Positions 1-8,844 of a stretch of 64,000 bases of DNA are shown one piece after another. A program made the position numbers and the translations under genes. The notes beneath the pieces were generated by a model. The model worked only from the letters and a program-made list of their open reading frames with translations. It was not told the origin of the DNA and made no database searches. The DNA is from Flavobacterium luteolum (GTDB taxonomy: Bacteria > Bacteroidota > Bacteroidia > Flavobacteriales > Flavobacteriaceae): positions 3,100,001 through 3,164,000 of the forward strand of contig NZ_CP114286.1 of assembly GCF_027111275.1 (NCBI RefSeq), in the 5' to 3' direction. The number at the start of each line of letters is the position of its first letter. Within the stretch, counting starts at the first letter, position 1.

Positions 1-43
1 CTGCTAAAATTGCCAATTTCTCCATCACTCTTTCCTGTATCAT
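1..43 (-). CDS. Start of a gene running off the left edge; possible radical SAM DNA modification/repair protein
   Basis: An ATG at 43-41 opens a frame that stays open to the window edge, giving MIQERVMEKLAILA. The MEKLxILA string resembles the N-terminus I remember for the putative DNA modification/repair radical SAM family, which normally continues into a cysteine-rich radical SAM core. Only 14 codons are visible, so the name is a guess; the start itself is plausible because the frame is uninterrupted. Confidence 0.35.
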   Translation of the reverse strand, partial: MIQERVMEKLAILA

Positions 44-336
44 TTTGCTCTTTTTTAGTTGTTTTTGAAACAAAAATTCATTCTTTCAAAACTAGGAATT
101 CATGGTAGAAAAGAAGCAAAAGAAGCTGTTCTAAATTGTATCATTTTTTTTTTGGAAGGTAATTTTTACATTAAAAAATTAATTATATTTAAGATTCAAA
201 AAACAGGTATAAATACGGGTTGATAAATTCCCGAAACTTTATACATTCGCCGAAATTGAAAAACCGATTAACCCCCTTAATATTGGTTTTTATATTTAGA
301 AGTATTAGCAGCGATTACGAACAAACGGCTAAAACA
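44..336. other. Intergenic region, no supported gene
   Basis: This AT-rich stretch lies between two divergently oriented genes. It holds short open frames but none with a convincing start, length or composition. A TATATTTA string near 290-297 could serve as a -7 box for the small gene at 337, but no TTTG was seen at the expected distance. Confidence 0.4.
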
Positions 337-582
337 ATGAAATTTGTAAAAGGACAAGAGGTATCCTACACAGCAATAAGTGGGAGATCTTACAAGGGAA
401 CCATAATCGAAAGAAAAATGGATTTAAAGAAGGCGTTTATCATAAAATCGACTTCAAAAGAAAGAGATTTTCATTATCTCATTGAAATACAAAAGTACGG
501 CACGACCGAGAAAATTTTGTGTGCCGAAAATCATCTTAAATTATTGGAAAAGAAAAAACGTGCAGTAAAGAAGGTGGCTTAG
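337..582 (+). CDS. Small basic hypothetical protein
   Basis: The product is 81 residues if it begins at the ATG at 337 (MKFVKGQEVSYTAI). An earlier in-frame ATG at 220 would add 39 residues of uneven composition, so the later start is preferred. The N-terminal half alternates short beta-like segments (KGQEVSY, GRSYKGTIIER), suggesting a small SH3/Tudor-like barrel, and the C-terminus is lysine-rich (LEKKKRAVKKVA). That could mean nucleic acid binding, but this is inference. I do not recognise the family. It converges with the regulator gene whose stop is at 619. Confidence 0.6.
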   Translation: MKFVKGQEVSYTAISGRSYKGTIIERKMDLKKAFIIKSTSKERDFHYLIEIQKYGTTEKILCAENHLKLLEKKKRAVKKVA

Positions 583-618
583 TCTTAGGACATAGTTTTT
601 GATTAAATCTCTCAGAGA

Positions 619-2199
619 TCAGATGCCATCTTTTAACCCGATTCTTTTTAAACTGTTGATGATTTTAAAAACAATTTCATCAGAAAACATAAAACTGAAA
701 AGCGTTTCTTTTATTTCTGTCACAGTTTGCGGCTGTAGTTCTAGAAGGTTATTTAGATATATTTTTGCTTTTGCGTCTTCACTAAGCAGCGATAATGAAA
801 CGGCTTTTAGCAAAGGATCCCAAATAGTCTCTTCAAAGTCCATTTTTTCTGCCCAGTATAAAGACTTTTGATATTCTTTTTTATGAATGTAATAGTACCA
901 ATATCCAACATTAATCCACCACGGATGCGCAGGGTTTGCATGTACAGCATTTTCTAATAAATTAAATCCTTTTTCAAAATAACCTGCAAAAATCAATACG
1001 CAGCCAATTCCTGCAGTTATACCAGAAGAATTTGGATTTATTTTCAGGCATTGTTCTGCGGTAGAAAGACAGTCATCCTGATCTTTTTTAAAGCAGTTTA
1101 TAATAGTCTGTGCATACCAAGCCTGTTGGCAATTAGGATCAATATTTAAGGCTTTTGTAATGCAGTGGCTGCTTTTCTCAATTGTTTTTTTGCAATTGTC
1201 TAATCCTAGGGCAATAGAAGCCAAATGCATTTCGCCCAGCATTGCCCAAGCAATTGCATGGTTTGGATCCAACTCTACAGCTTCGGTTAAATTGGATAGA
1301 GCACTAGCAAAATTTTCAATAGAATAAGAACGCTGATATTCATGATAACTGCAAATTGCCCTTAAAATGCCAGAGTTGTTTGATATTTTAGATGGCGCCG
1401 TTTTTACCATTTCATTAAAAATAACACCATAGTAACCGCCCATAGTAGAAACAATATCTTTTACTATTTCATTTTGAATTCTAATGCCATCATCTAGGGT
1501 CGCAGGAGTAAACAATTTGGTCATTACAAACTTGCCAGAAGAAGGGTTTATCAGATTAATTCTTATTTGCAGTTTGTTACTAATAATTTGAATATGCCCT
1601 GTAATAATAAAATCGGCTCCAATCAAGTTGGCGGCTTCTAGAATATTTTCATTAATTTTTGAAATGATATCAGACGGGAAATGACCTATTACAGAGATGT
1701 CCTGAAAACGGGAAAGTTCTGCACTGATTTCTTCGGAAAGAATTTGCGAAAAAGCCTCTAAATCTGGCCGTTGATCAATTGTTTTAAAAGGGAAGACTGT
1801 AATAACAGGATTGCTTTTATTGGTGTTGATAGGAAGCTCAGCAGGTCTTAGTTTATTATTATGAATAAATTCAGGAACATAACCGCCCTTTGGTACATGA
1901 ATAATAAGGGGATTATCTTTTCCGTCAGAAGAATAATATTCAGTAAGTAATTTTCTTAATCGTCCTGCATGAATGCGAACCATGGCGTCATCATGGGGAT
2001 TAAAATGAGAAGGTCTACTTAGTGCATTTACTGCTATAGAATATTCTTTAATGAACTGCTGCCTTTGATCTATAGTTTCTGTGACAATATAGCGCAGAAA
2101 ATTGCTTAAAAGCGTTGAGTTCTTAAAAGAATAGAATTTTAATACATTTTCCAGCTCATTATAAATTTTATCCGAGGGGATTTTTTTTGTAGACTCCAT
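619..2199 (-). CDS. TPR regulator with winged-helix-like N-terminus and FlgO/TolB-like middle domain
   Basis: The protein has 526 residues and no signal peptide. Residues about 20-110 contain FLRYIVTETIDQRQ, KEYSIAVNALSR, DAMVRIHAGRLRKLLTEYY and PKGGYVPEF. This signature occurs in the N-terminal, presumably DNA-binding, domain of 'adenylate cyclase-like' TPR regulators. Residues about 130-255 resemble the FlgO/TolB N-terminal fold (VFPFKTI, GADFIITGHIQI). From about 280 to 480 there are TPR-like helices (AIAWAMLGEMHLASIALG, CLKINPNSSG). It is transcribed away from the porin-aspartase-asparaginase operon, so it may regulate it; that link rests on position only. No catalytic cyclase domain is visible. 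Confidence 0.65.
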   Translation of the reverse strand: MESTKKIPSDKIYNELENVLKFYSFKNSTLLSNFLRYIVTETIDQRQQFIKEYSIAVNALSRPSHFNPHDDAMVRIHAGRLRKLLTEYYSSDGKDNPLIIHVPKGGYVPEFIHNNKLRPAELPINTNKSNPVITVFPFKTIDQRPDLEAFSQILSEEISAELSRFQDISVIGHFPSDIISKINENILEAANLIGADFIITGHIQIISNKLQIRINLINPSSGKFVMTKLFTPATLDDGIRIQNEIVKDIVSTMGGYYGVIFNEMVKTAPSKISNNSGILRAICSYHEYQRSYSIENFASALSNLTEAVELDPNHAIAWAMLGEMHLASIALGLDNCKKTIEKSSHCITKALNIDPNCQQAWYAQTIINCFKKDQDDCLSTAEQCLKINPNSSGITAGIGCVLIFAGYFEKGFNLLENAVHANPAHPWWINVGYWYYYIHKKEYQKSLYWAEKMDFEETIWDPLLKAVSLSLLSEDAKAKIYLNNLLELQPQTVTEIKETLFSFMFSDEIVFKIINSLKRIGLKDGI

Positions 2200-2624
2200 A
2201 ATAAATTATTTGAAAATTATTAATGTCAAAAAAAAGTCACTGGGGCGTATAAAATGTTAAAGACCAAATGCTTATGAAGTTATAAATTTATGAAAATATT
2301 TAACATGTTAGTATTATTTATCTGATATTTTAACGGTTAAATGTAACGGTTAATAACTCTAATGGTGCAATTGTATTAGTTATATTTGTTTGATAATCAG
2401 GTAAAAATTGTGTTTTGTTTCTTTTTTTAACCAAAAAAGACTGTAATGTATAGGTGTTGAAATTTTTGCATTCCCATACTAAAAGCTTTTAGGATCAGAT
2501 GAAAGCTTTTGAGGCGAATAAAAATTCGTACTGAGAGATATCAATTTTTTAAAATAAAATGACTGCCAGGACTGCAAAAATCAGATTAAAAGTTGTATCC
2601 CATAATAAACAAACTATAATCATT
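2200..2624 (+). promoter_or_regulatory. Divergent control region upstream of the porin-aspA-ansB operon
   Basis: About 425 bases separate the TPR regulator from the porin start. A TATATTTG string at 2381-2388 matches the Bacteroidota -7 box on the plus strand, but I see no good TTTG about 20 bases before it. If used, it would give a 5' leader of roughly 230 bases. No clear hairpin or riboswitch was recognised. Confidence 0.35.
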
Positions 2625-3851
2625 ATGAAAAAAAGGTTTTTGCAAATGACAGCTATGAGGCATTGTGCCCTCATAATTTGTTTTCTCATTTCCAGTTTTG
2701 TTCAGGCTCAAGATGAAGGGAATAAAAGCATGGAAATCTATGGTTTTATTATGACCGATATTGGTTATAATTTTAATCAGATACAATCAGATTGGTATGA
2801 TGTAGTAAGACCAACAAAACTTCCTGCCTATAAAGACCAATACGGACCAGACGGCAGTTATTACGCTTCTGTGCGCCAAACCAGATTAGGATTTAAAAAT
2901 TACTTTGATACAGGAATTGGCGAATTAAAAACTCATTTTGAATTCGAGTTATTCGGTACGGGTGTCGATGCCGGACAAACTACTTTTCGTTTGCGTCATG
3001 CTTATGCGGAATTAGGAAAATTTGGTGCTGGACAAACTTGGAGCCCTTTTATGGATATTGGCGTATTCCCGAATTCGCTCGAATATTGGGGACCAACCGG
3101 AATGGTATTTTTTAGAAATATTCAGATACGTTATATGCCAATTCAAGGCGATACTCGATTAACGATTGCATTAGAAAGACCAGGAGCAAGTGCCGATCAG
3201 GGAGATTATGCGAATCGTGTGGAACTGCAAGGAGTAAAGGCAAGATTTCCGCTGCCCGATCTTTCGGCAGAGTATCATTATGGCACAAGATGGGGTTATA
3301 TTGAATTAGCAGGTATTTTGAGAAAAATCGAATGGAAAGATATGAATAACGATCAGTACGATTTGTCTGGAGATGCTATAGGCTGGGGACTTAATTTAAG
3401 CACCAATATCAATTTTAGCGAAAATGATGTTTTTAGAGGACAAGTTGTATACGGAGAAGGTATACAAAACTACATGAATGATGCTCCTGTTGACATTGGT
3501 ATTAAAAACAATTTTGGTAACCCTGTAACTCCCGTAAAAGGTGTTGCGCTTCCTCTAGTTGGTGTTGTCGCTTTTTTAGATCATACTTGGAGTGACAAGT
3601 TTAGCACTGCAATAGGATATTCTATGATTGATATTGACAACTCAGACGGACAAACAGATGATGCCTTTAAAAAGGGACAGTACGTTTTGGGAAACCTTTT
3701 GTTTACTCCTGTAAAGAATTGCATGGTCGGAGTTGAATTTCAGTGGGGTAACCGCGAAAATTTTAATGACGGATGGAGTACTTCAATAAATAAAATACAG
3801 TTTTCTTTTAAATATAATTTTTCACAATCATTTTATAAAAGAATTCAGTAA
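2625..3851 (+). CDS. DcaP-like trimeric outer-membrane porin
   Basis: The start is set at the ATG at 2625 (MKKRFLQMTAMRH), which places a signal peptide ending SSFVQAQ; an in-frame ATG at 2559 would bury it. The mature protein (about 380 residues) shows MEIYGFIMTDIGY, then RQTRLGFKNYF and FRLRHAYAELGKFGAGQTWSPF, the pattern of DcaP-type porins. These porins pass dicarboxylates and other small anions in Gram-negative bacteria. The C-terminal strand IQFSFKYNFSQSF fits a beta-barrel end. The aspartase gene starts 37 bases downstream, so the porin probably supplies amino acid or dicarboxylate substrates, or releases products, for that pathway. Substrate is inferred. Confidence 0.78.
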   Translation: MKKRFLQMTAMRHCALIICFLISSFVQAQDEGNKSMEIYGFIMTDIGYNFNQIQSDWYDVVRPTKLPAYKDQYGPDGSYYASVRQTRLGFKNYFDTGIGELKTHFEFELFGTGVDAGQTTFRLRHAYAELGKFGAGQTWSPFMDIGVFPNSLEYWGPTGMVFFRNIQIRYMPIQGDTRLTIALERPGASADQGDYANRVELQGVKARFPLPDLSAEYHYGTRWGYIELAGILRKIEWKDMNNDQYDLSGDAIGWGLNLSTNINFSENDVFRGQVVYGEGIQNYMNDAPVDIGIKNNFGNPVTPVKGVALPLVGVVAFLDHTWSDKFSTAIGYSMIDIDNSDGQTDDAFKKGQYVLGNLLFTPVKNCMVGVEFQWGNRENFNDGWSTSINKIQFSFKYNFSQSFYKRIQ

Positions 3852-3888
3852 ATGCCTTTTGTTTTTTAATTAATAAAAAAAAGAAAAT

Positions 3889-5337
3889 ATGTGTAAAACT
3901 GTACAATACCTGCTATTGTTCGGATTGTCTTTAGGCTTTCTTAATGCTCAAACCCGAACTGAAAAAGATCTTCTAGGAGAAAAACAAATCCCAGCAAATG
4001 CTTATTACGGTGTGCAGACAGCACGTGCGTTAGAAAATTTTCAGATAAGTAGCTTGACTACGCAATCTTATCCTGATTATGTAAAAGCTTTTGCAATGGT
4101 TAAATTAGCAGCGGCACGCGCCAATGCTGATGTCGGCCGACTTAAAAAAGATAGACTTGCTGCTATAGAAAAAGCTTGCCAAGCTGTAATTGATGGCAAA
4201 TATCATGATCAATTTTTGGTCGATTTGTATCAAGGTGGTGCTGGTACTTCTGCCAATATGAACGTAAACGAAGTTTTGGCCAATATTGCATTAGAACTGA
4301 GCGGACATAAAAAAGGAGAATATCAATACATCGAACCTCACGATGATCTTAATATGGGACAATCGACAAATGATGTGTACCCAACAGCGATAAAAGTGGC
4401 GCTGCTGCTTCATAATGACAAATTGCTTAAAGAGGCAGATCTTTTGGCTAAAGCTTTCCATAAAAAAGGGGATGAATTTAAAGACATCCTAAAAATGGGA
4501 AGAACCGAAGGGCAAGATGCTGTACCAATGACAGTAGGCCAGGAATTTCATGCTTTCGGGAATCAGCTTGACGCAGAAATTAGTGCTTTAAAAAAATCTG
4601 AAGTTTATTTATGCGAACAAAATATGGGAGCTACAGCAATCGGGACAGGAATTACAGCTTCTCCAGGTTATGCTGAAAAAGTAGCTGCGCATCTGGCAAA
4701 AATTACAGGAAAACCAATCGTAATGAGTAAAGATCTTATTGCTGCCACAACCAGCCAGCAAGGTTTTGTAATGTATTCTTCTACACTTAAAAGTATGGCA
4801 GTTGCCTTGGCAAAAATAAGCAGCGATTTGATTATTTTGGCTTCTGGTCCTCGTACCGGTTTTTTCGAAATCAATTTGCCTGCACTTCAGCCTGGATCTT
4901 CAATTATGCCTGGAAAAGTAAATCCGGTTATGCCAGAACTTATGAATCAATTGTGTTTTAAAGTAATGGGGAATGACTTGACTGTAACGGTTGCCGCGCA
5001 ATCTGGTTTATTGCAGTTAAATGCTTTTGAACCTGTTCAAGCCATTGCCATGATGGAATCTCAAGGATTGTTTTTTAAAGCAATGCCATTGTTTAGAAAA
5101 AACTGTATTGATGGCATTACAGTAAACAAAGACGTTTTGGCGCATTATATGGATAGAAGTGTTGGTGTTGTAACGGCTCTAAATCCTATTCTAGGTTATG
5201 AAAAAACAACTGAATTGGCCAAAGAAGCATTAGCAACCAATAAAGGAATCTTAGAACTTATACGCGAAAAGAAATTGCTGACAGAAGATCAAATTAAAAA
5301 ACTGCTTGATCCAGCAACTTTAACAGGCCAAAAATAA
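3889..5337 (+). CDS. aspA: Aspartate ammonia-lyase with an N-terminal signal peptide
   Basis: It converts L-aspartate to fumarate plus ammonia. Family signatures are GQSTNDVYPTA, GRTEGQDAVPMTVGQEF (the aspartase rather than fumarase variant of this loop) and GSSIMPGKVNPVMPE at about residues 336-350, which forms the flexible GSS catalytic loop. The 482-residue length matches the family plus about 20 extra N-terminal residues: MCKTVQYLLLFGLSLGFLNAQ is a credible signal peptide, ending like neighbouring exported proteins. The enzyme is therefore probably periplasmic, which is unusual. It sits between a porin and a type II asparaginase in one orientation, with a 21-base gap to the latter. Confidence 0.9.
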   Translation: MCKTVQYLLLFGLSLGFLNAQTRTEKDLLGEKQIPANAYYGVQTARALENFQISSLTTQSYPDYVKAFAMVKLAAARANADVGRLKKDRLAAIEKACQAVIDGKYHDQFLVDLYQGGAGTSANMNVNEVLANIALELSGHKKGEYQYIEPHDDLNMGQSTNDVYPTAIKVALLLHNDKLLKEADLLAKAFHKKGDEFKDILKMGRTEGQDAVPMTVGQEFHAFGNQLDAEISALKKSEVYLCEQNMGATAIGTGITASPGYAEKVAAHLAKITGKPIVMSKDLIAATTSQQGFVMYSSTLKSMAVALAKISSDLIILASGPRTGFFEINLPALQPGSSIMPGKVNPVMPELMNQLCFKVMGNDLTVTVAAQSGLLQLNAFEPVQAIAMMESQGLFFKAMPLFRKNCIDGITVNKDVLAHYMDRSVGVVTALNPILGYEKTTELAKEALATNKGILELIREKKLLTEDQIKKLLDPATLTGQK

Positions 5338-5358
5338 TCTTCAACCTAAAAAGACAAA

Positions 5359-6429
5359 ATGATGAAATTAAATATCAACTTTTACAAAAAAATGCTTTTA
5401 CTGCTGATATTGTCACTAAATGTCAGCATGTTCGGACAGGCTAAACCTAAAGTGCTAATATTGGCAACAGGCGGAACAATTGCAGGTTCGGCTAAAACTG
5501 GAGTACAGTCCGGATATACTTCGGGCCAAGTTACTATTGATGCAATGGTAAATGCAATTCCGGATGCTTTAAAAGTGGCAGATATAAAAGGCGAACAAAT
5601 AGCGAATGTTGGATCTCAAGACATGTCATTTGAAATTATGCTGAAAGTAGCTAATCGAATTAATGAATTGGCTAATAGCAACGATGTAGACGGTTTCGTA
5701 ATTACGCACGGAACTGATACGATGGAAGAAACGGCCTTTTTTTTAAATCTAACTACAAAAACAGATAAACCAGTTGTGCTTGTAGGATCCATGCGTCCGT
5801 CAACAGCGATTAGTGCAGACGGACCTTTAAATCTTTATAATGCGATTGCTGTAGCTGGCGATCCTAAAGCAAAAGGACGCGGAGTGCTTTTGGTGATGAA
5901 TGATTGGATTCATTCGGCACAATCTTTAACAAAAGTGAGTACAACGGCTGTTCAGACTTTTATGTCTCCGCTTCGTGGACTTATCGGTATTACTTCTTAC
6001 GGAACAAACGATTTCTTTAATTACCCTAGTCAAAAATTTGGGAAAAACTCAGAATTTGAGGTAAAGGGCGTTAGCTCCTTTCCTCGCGTAGATATTATTT
6101 ATGCTGATGCCGATATGAAGCCAGATTTAATAGATGCTTCGATAGAACGCGGTGCTAAAGGAATTGTAATTGCTGGGGTTGGAAACGGAAATATGAACAA
6201 AGCTTCGCTAGATGCTTGTGCAAGAGCCAGTAAAAAAGGAATTATCGTAGTTCGAAGCACGCGTGTTGCAACTGGACTTGTAAGCCGTAATGTAGAATGC
6301 AATGATGATGAACTTGGACTTATCGCTTCATACGCTTTGAATCCGCAGAAATCTAGAATCTTATTGTCGGTAGCATTATTGAAACAAAGAAGTTTAGCAG
6401 AACTCCAAAAGATATTTGAAGAGTATTAA
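5359..6429 (+). CDS. ansB: Type II (periplasmic) L-asparaginase
   Basis: It hydrolyses L-asparagine to aspartate and ammonia. The first catalytic threonine lies in LILATGGTIAG (T40) and the second Thr-Asp pair in VITHGTDTMEETAFFL (T119/D120). A signal peptide, MMKLNINFYKKMLLLLILSL ending near MFGQA, marks the secreted type II form. The 356-residue length is normal for a precursor. It follows aspA by 21 bases and needs no promoter of its own, so the operon could take asparagine to fumarate outside the cytoplasm. Confidence 0.92.
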   Translation: MMKLNINFYKKMLLLLILSLNVSMFGQAKPKVLILATGGTIAGSAKTGVQSGYTSGQVTIDAMVNAIPDALKVADIKGEQIANVGSQDMSFEIMLKVANRINELANSNDVDGFVITHGTDTMEETAFFLNLTTKTDKPVVLVGSMRPSTAISADGPLNLYNAIAVAGDPKAKGRGVLLVMNDWIHSAQSLTKVSTTAVQTFMSPLRGLIGITSYGTNDFFNYPSQKFGKNSEFEVKGVSSFPRVDIIYADADMKPDLIDASIERGAKGIVIAGVGNGNMNKASLDACARASKKGIIVVRSTRVATGLVSRNVECNDDELGLIASYALNPQKSRILLSVALLKQRSLAELQKIFEEY

Positions 6430-6503
6430 AAAAACTGTGTTTACGAACAAATTCTTGAACCTGTTTGTAAAAGGAAATAATCTTATATCAACTTGAAAAT
6501 TAA

Positions 6504-6989
6504 ATGTATATGAAAAATAAAATAATTACAAGAGGGGTTCTTGCAGGATTCTGTGTTTTATTGATTTCCTGCAATACAAAAAAGGACGAAAATACTGTAA
6601 TTGACTTAAAAGAAGTTAAGAAGCAAATTCAGGCAAAAGAAAATGAATATGCTGCAACATACAATGCTGGCCAGCTGAAAGAAATTGGATATTATGCAGA
6701 CGATGCCATAACTTTTTATCAGAATAGGCCACCGATTATTGGTAAAGAGGCGAGATATGAATTTTTAAAATCAGATTTAACTAATAACACCAATACGATA
6801 TCATTTGAAACCAAAGAAGTTTTTGTTTCTAAAGACGGTAATATGGTTGTAGAAATAGGATATTATAAAGTGACAGATTCTACCAAAACGCCAATTAATA
6901 CTGGAAACTACATGAGCTTTTTCGAAAAAAGAGACGGCAAATATGTGTGTGTAAGAGACATGAGCGCTTCTGATGGAATGATAGAGTAA
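6504..6989 (+). CDS. SnoaL/DUF4440-like lipoprotein
   Basis: The product is 161 residues (155 if the ATG at 6510 is used). VLAGFCVLLISCNTKKDEN is a lipoprotein signal with the lipobox cysteine at about residue 23. The remainder (KEVKKQIQAKENEYAATYNAGQ, then YYADDAITFYQNRPPIIGKEA) follows the NTF2-like SnoaL/DUF4440 fold pattern: two helices, then a pocket-forming strand set. It lies 75 bases after asparaginase and may be read through from that operon. Function unknown. Confidence 0.7.
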   Translation: MYMKNKIITRGVLAGFCVLLISCNTKKDENTVIDLKEVKKQIQAKENEYAATYNAGQLKEIGYYADDAITFYQNRPPIIGKEARYEFLKSDLTNNTNTISFETKEVFVSKDGNMVVEIGYYKVTDSTKTPINTGNYMSFFEKRDGKYVCVRDMSASDGMIE

Positions 6990-7026
6990 ATAGCCTTTTT
7001 GCACAATAAACCTATAAAATAAAAAT

Positions 7027-7506
7027 ATGAAAAAAATACTATTTGTACTGTCATTGGCTTTTGGATTGAATGCCGCAGCACAGACTTCTGTTGACGAAAT
7101 TAATTTAATCCAAGACCTTTATGGAAAATCGAAAGCCGATGTAGTCGAAGAATACTTAAACTTATCTGATGCGCAAGCTGCAGCATTTAAACCTATTTAT
7201 GATAAATACGAAACGGAACGTAAAGCCTTAAGTCAGCAAAAGATTTTGATTTTAGAAGATTACGGAAAGAATTATGCCACTTTGAGTGATGCGAAAGCAA
7301 CAGAATTAACTTCAAAGAATTTGAAATACAATCAAGAATCTGAAAAACTCCTTGCCAAAACACATTCTAAATTGGTGAAAGTTATTGGAGGAATAAATGC
7401 AGCAAAATTTGTACAGCTTGAGCAGTATTTACAAGTAACCATACGAGCAGAGATTCAAGATGTTATTCCTTTTATTGGAGAATTGGATAAAGCCAAAAAA
7501 CACTAG
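7027..7506 (+). CDS. Secreted helical protein, Spy/CpxP-like
   Basis: MKKILFVLSLAFGLNAAAQ is a signal peptide. The 140-residue mature part is nearly all helical and contains EEYLNLSDAQAAAFKPIYDKYETER, resembling the LTxxQ region of Spy/CpxP periplasmic chaperones. It lacks the strongly basic surface and methionine content of classical Spy, so the assignment is only to the general helical class. It lies 37 bases after the SnoaL-like lipoprotein in the same orientation, so co-transcription is likely. Confidence 0.6.
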   Translation: MKKILFVLSLAFGLNAAAQTSVDEINLIQDLYGKSKADVVEEYLNLSDAQAAAFKPIYDKYETERKALSQQKILILEDYGKNYATLSDAKATELTSKNLKYNQESEKLLAKTHSKLVKVIGGINAAKFVQLEQYLQVTIRAEIQDVIPFIGELDKAKKH

Positions 7507-7583
7507 CCGATTTCTGGGTACAGAGTAGAAAGTATAGAAAGAATCATTTTCTACTCCTCTTATTAATATTTTATACTCTTACT

Positions 7584-8654
7584 ATGATAAAGATATTTAC
7601 AAAATATTTGACAGTCGCATTAATCATGTCTGCCCAGTTGATTTTTTGTCAAGCTGAAAATGATGGTCCAGAACTTGGACTTCCTGGCGACAATCTTGAT
7701 TTATATGCTGTGATGTCCTTGTTCCAGAAATCAAAAACTATTGAGGAATTTGAAAAAAATCTGAATCTGGAGAAAACAGGCATCAATAATCTGGATTTGA
7801 ATCTGGATAAAAAAGTAGACTTTATAAAAGTAGTCACAAAGAAAAACGGTAATTCGTTTACGTTTATTCTTCAAGTTGCCGTAAACAAGAACGAAAACCA
7901 AGACGTTGCTGTTATTTTGGTCGATAAAGACAAAAACGGAAAGGTAAAAATGCAGATTGTGGGCGATGAGCTGCTGTACGGAAAAGATTATGTAATTGAG
8001 CCAGTTGCTAAATCAACTCCAGCTAAAACAGCAAATCCTGCTTATACAGGAGATGAACCCGTACAAAGCGCACCAGCTGTAACCGCAGTTGTAGTAGAAA
8101 CGGTGCCAATTGTGCAATATGTATATTCACCAGCTTACGTTCCGTACTATCCACCATATTATTACGGATTTTATCCGCCTTATTTCGCTGCTTTCACTGT
8201 AATGGCAGTAGGAATTTATCGTCACAACCATTATTACCATCATCATGGTTATCATGGCGGGCATTATCATGGCGGACATAATAATGTATATATTAATAAC
8301 AGAAACAGTTTTAATAATTACAACAACAATAGGTCGAGATCTACTACAGTGCGAGACAATTCGACCAATAATAGATACAATAATAATCGGGGTAATTCGC
8401 GTCCTTCTGCGAGCACACGACCATCAGCAGGGAATTCCAATCGTGCAGGAAATACTAGTGCATCTGGAAGAACGAGACAAAGTGCATCGCCAAGTGCAGG
8501 GACTTCGAATCTTAATAGAGGAAGTTCTTCAGGATCCAATTTTAATAGAGGCGGAGGTGCTTCGTCAAGACCAAGCGCTGGCCAAATGGGAGGCGGTTCT
8601 CGTAGTATGGGAGGCGGTGGCTTTGGTGGCGGAGGCGGCGGAAGAAGAAGATAA
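7584..8654 (+). CDS. Secreted protein with Tyr/Pro, His and Asn/Gly low-complexity tail
   Basis: A signal peptide (residues 1-24, ending LIFCQA) is followed by a folded-looking region of about 120 residues (LYAVMSLFQKSKTIEEFEKN, then FIKVVTKKNGNSFTFILQVAVN). A Tyr/Pro stretch near 175-205 (PYYPPYYYGFYPPYF), a His-rich stretch near 213-233 and an Asn/Arg/Ser then Gly-rich tail ending GGGGGRRR follow. The family is common in flavobacteria but I know no function. The tail is probably disordered and surface-exposed. A strong hairpin terminator follows at 8682. Confidence 0.65.
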   Translation: MIKIFTKYLTVALIMSAQLIFCQAENDGPELGLPGDNLDLYAVMSLFQKSKTIEEFEKNLNLEKTGINNLDLNLDKKVDFIKVVTKKNGNSFTFILQVAVNKNENQDVAVILVDKDKNGKVKMQIVGDELLYGKDYVIEPVAKSTPAKTANPAYTGDEPVQSAPAVTAVVVETVPIVQYVYSPAYVPYYPPYYYGFYPPYFAAFTVMAVGIYRHNHYYHHHGYHGGHYHGGHNNVYINNRNSFNNYNNNRSRSTTVRDNSTNNRYNNNRGNSRPSASTRPSAGNSNRAGNTSASGRTRQSASPSAGTSNLNRGSSSGSNFNRGGGASSRPSAGQMGGGSRSMGGGGFGGGGGGRRR

Positions 8655-8681
8655 ACGGCGTTTTTTATAATGTTTCATCAG

Positions 8682-8717
8682 AAAAAATGCGTAAGTCCTT
8701 TTGGGTTTACGCATTTT
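8682..8717. terminator. Hairpin terminator after the Gly-rich protein gene
   Basis: AAATGCGTAAG and its near-complement TTTACGCATTT form a stem around a short TCC/GGG-containing loop. A-rich and T-rich flanks make it usable from either strand. Confidence 0.75.
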
Positions 8718-8844
8718 TGGTTTTTGTATTTGATGAAATTTTATAAAAAGAAGAATTTATTTTGCTGGTTATCATATAAGATAACCGATTAGTGAAAATA
8801 TATTATGACATTTGAATTATTGAAAATGATATAAAATTCAAAGA

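Noticed and set aside
599..871. Plus-strand open frame of 90 codons at the end of the TPR regulator gene
   Set aside because: It lies opposite the regulator coding sequence and lacks a plausible product; it is a shadow of the real gene.
8245..8670. A 141-codon open frame on the plus strand overlapping the Gly/Asn-rich tail
   Set aside because: It is a frame-shifted reading of the low-complexity region of the gene at 7584; its composition is skewed and it has no independent start signal.
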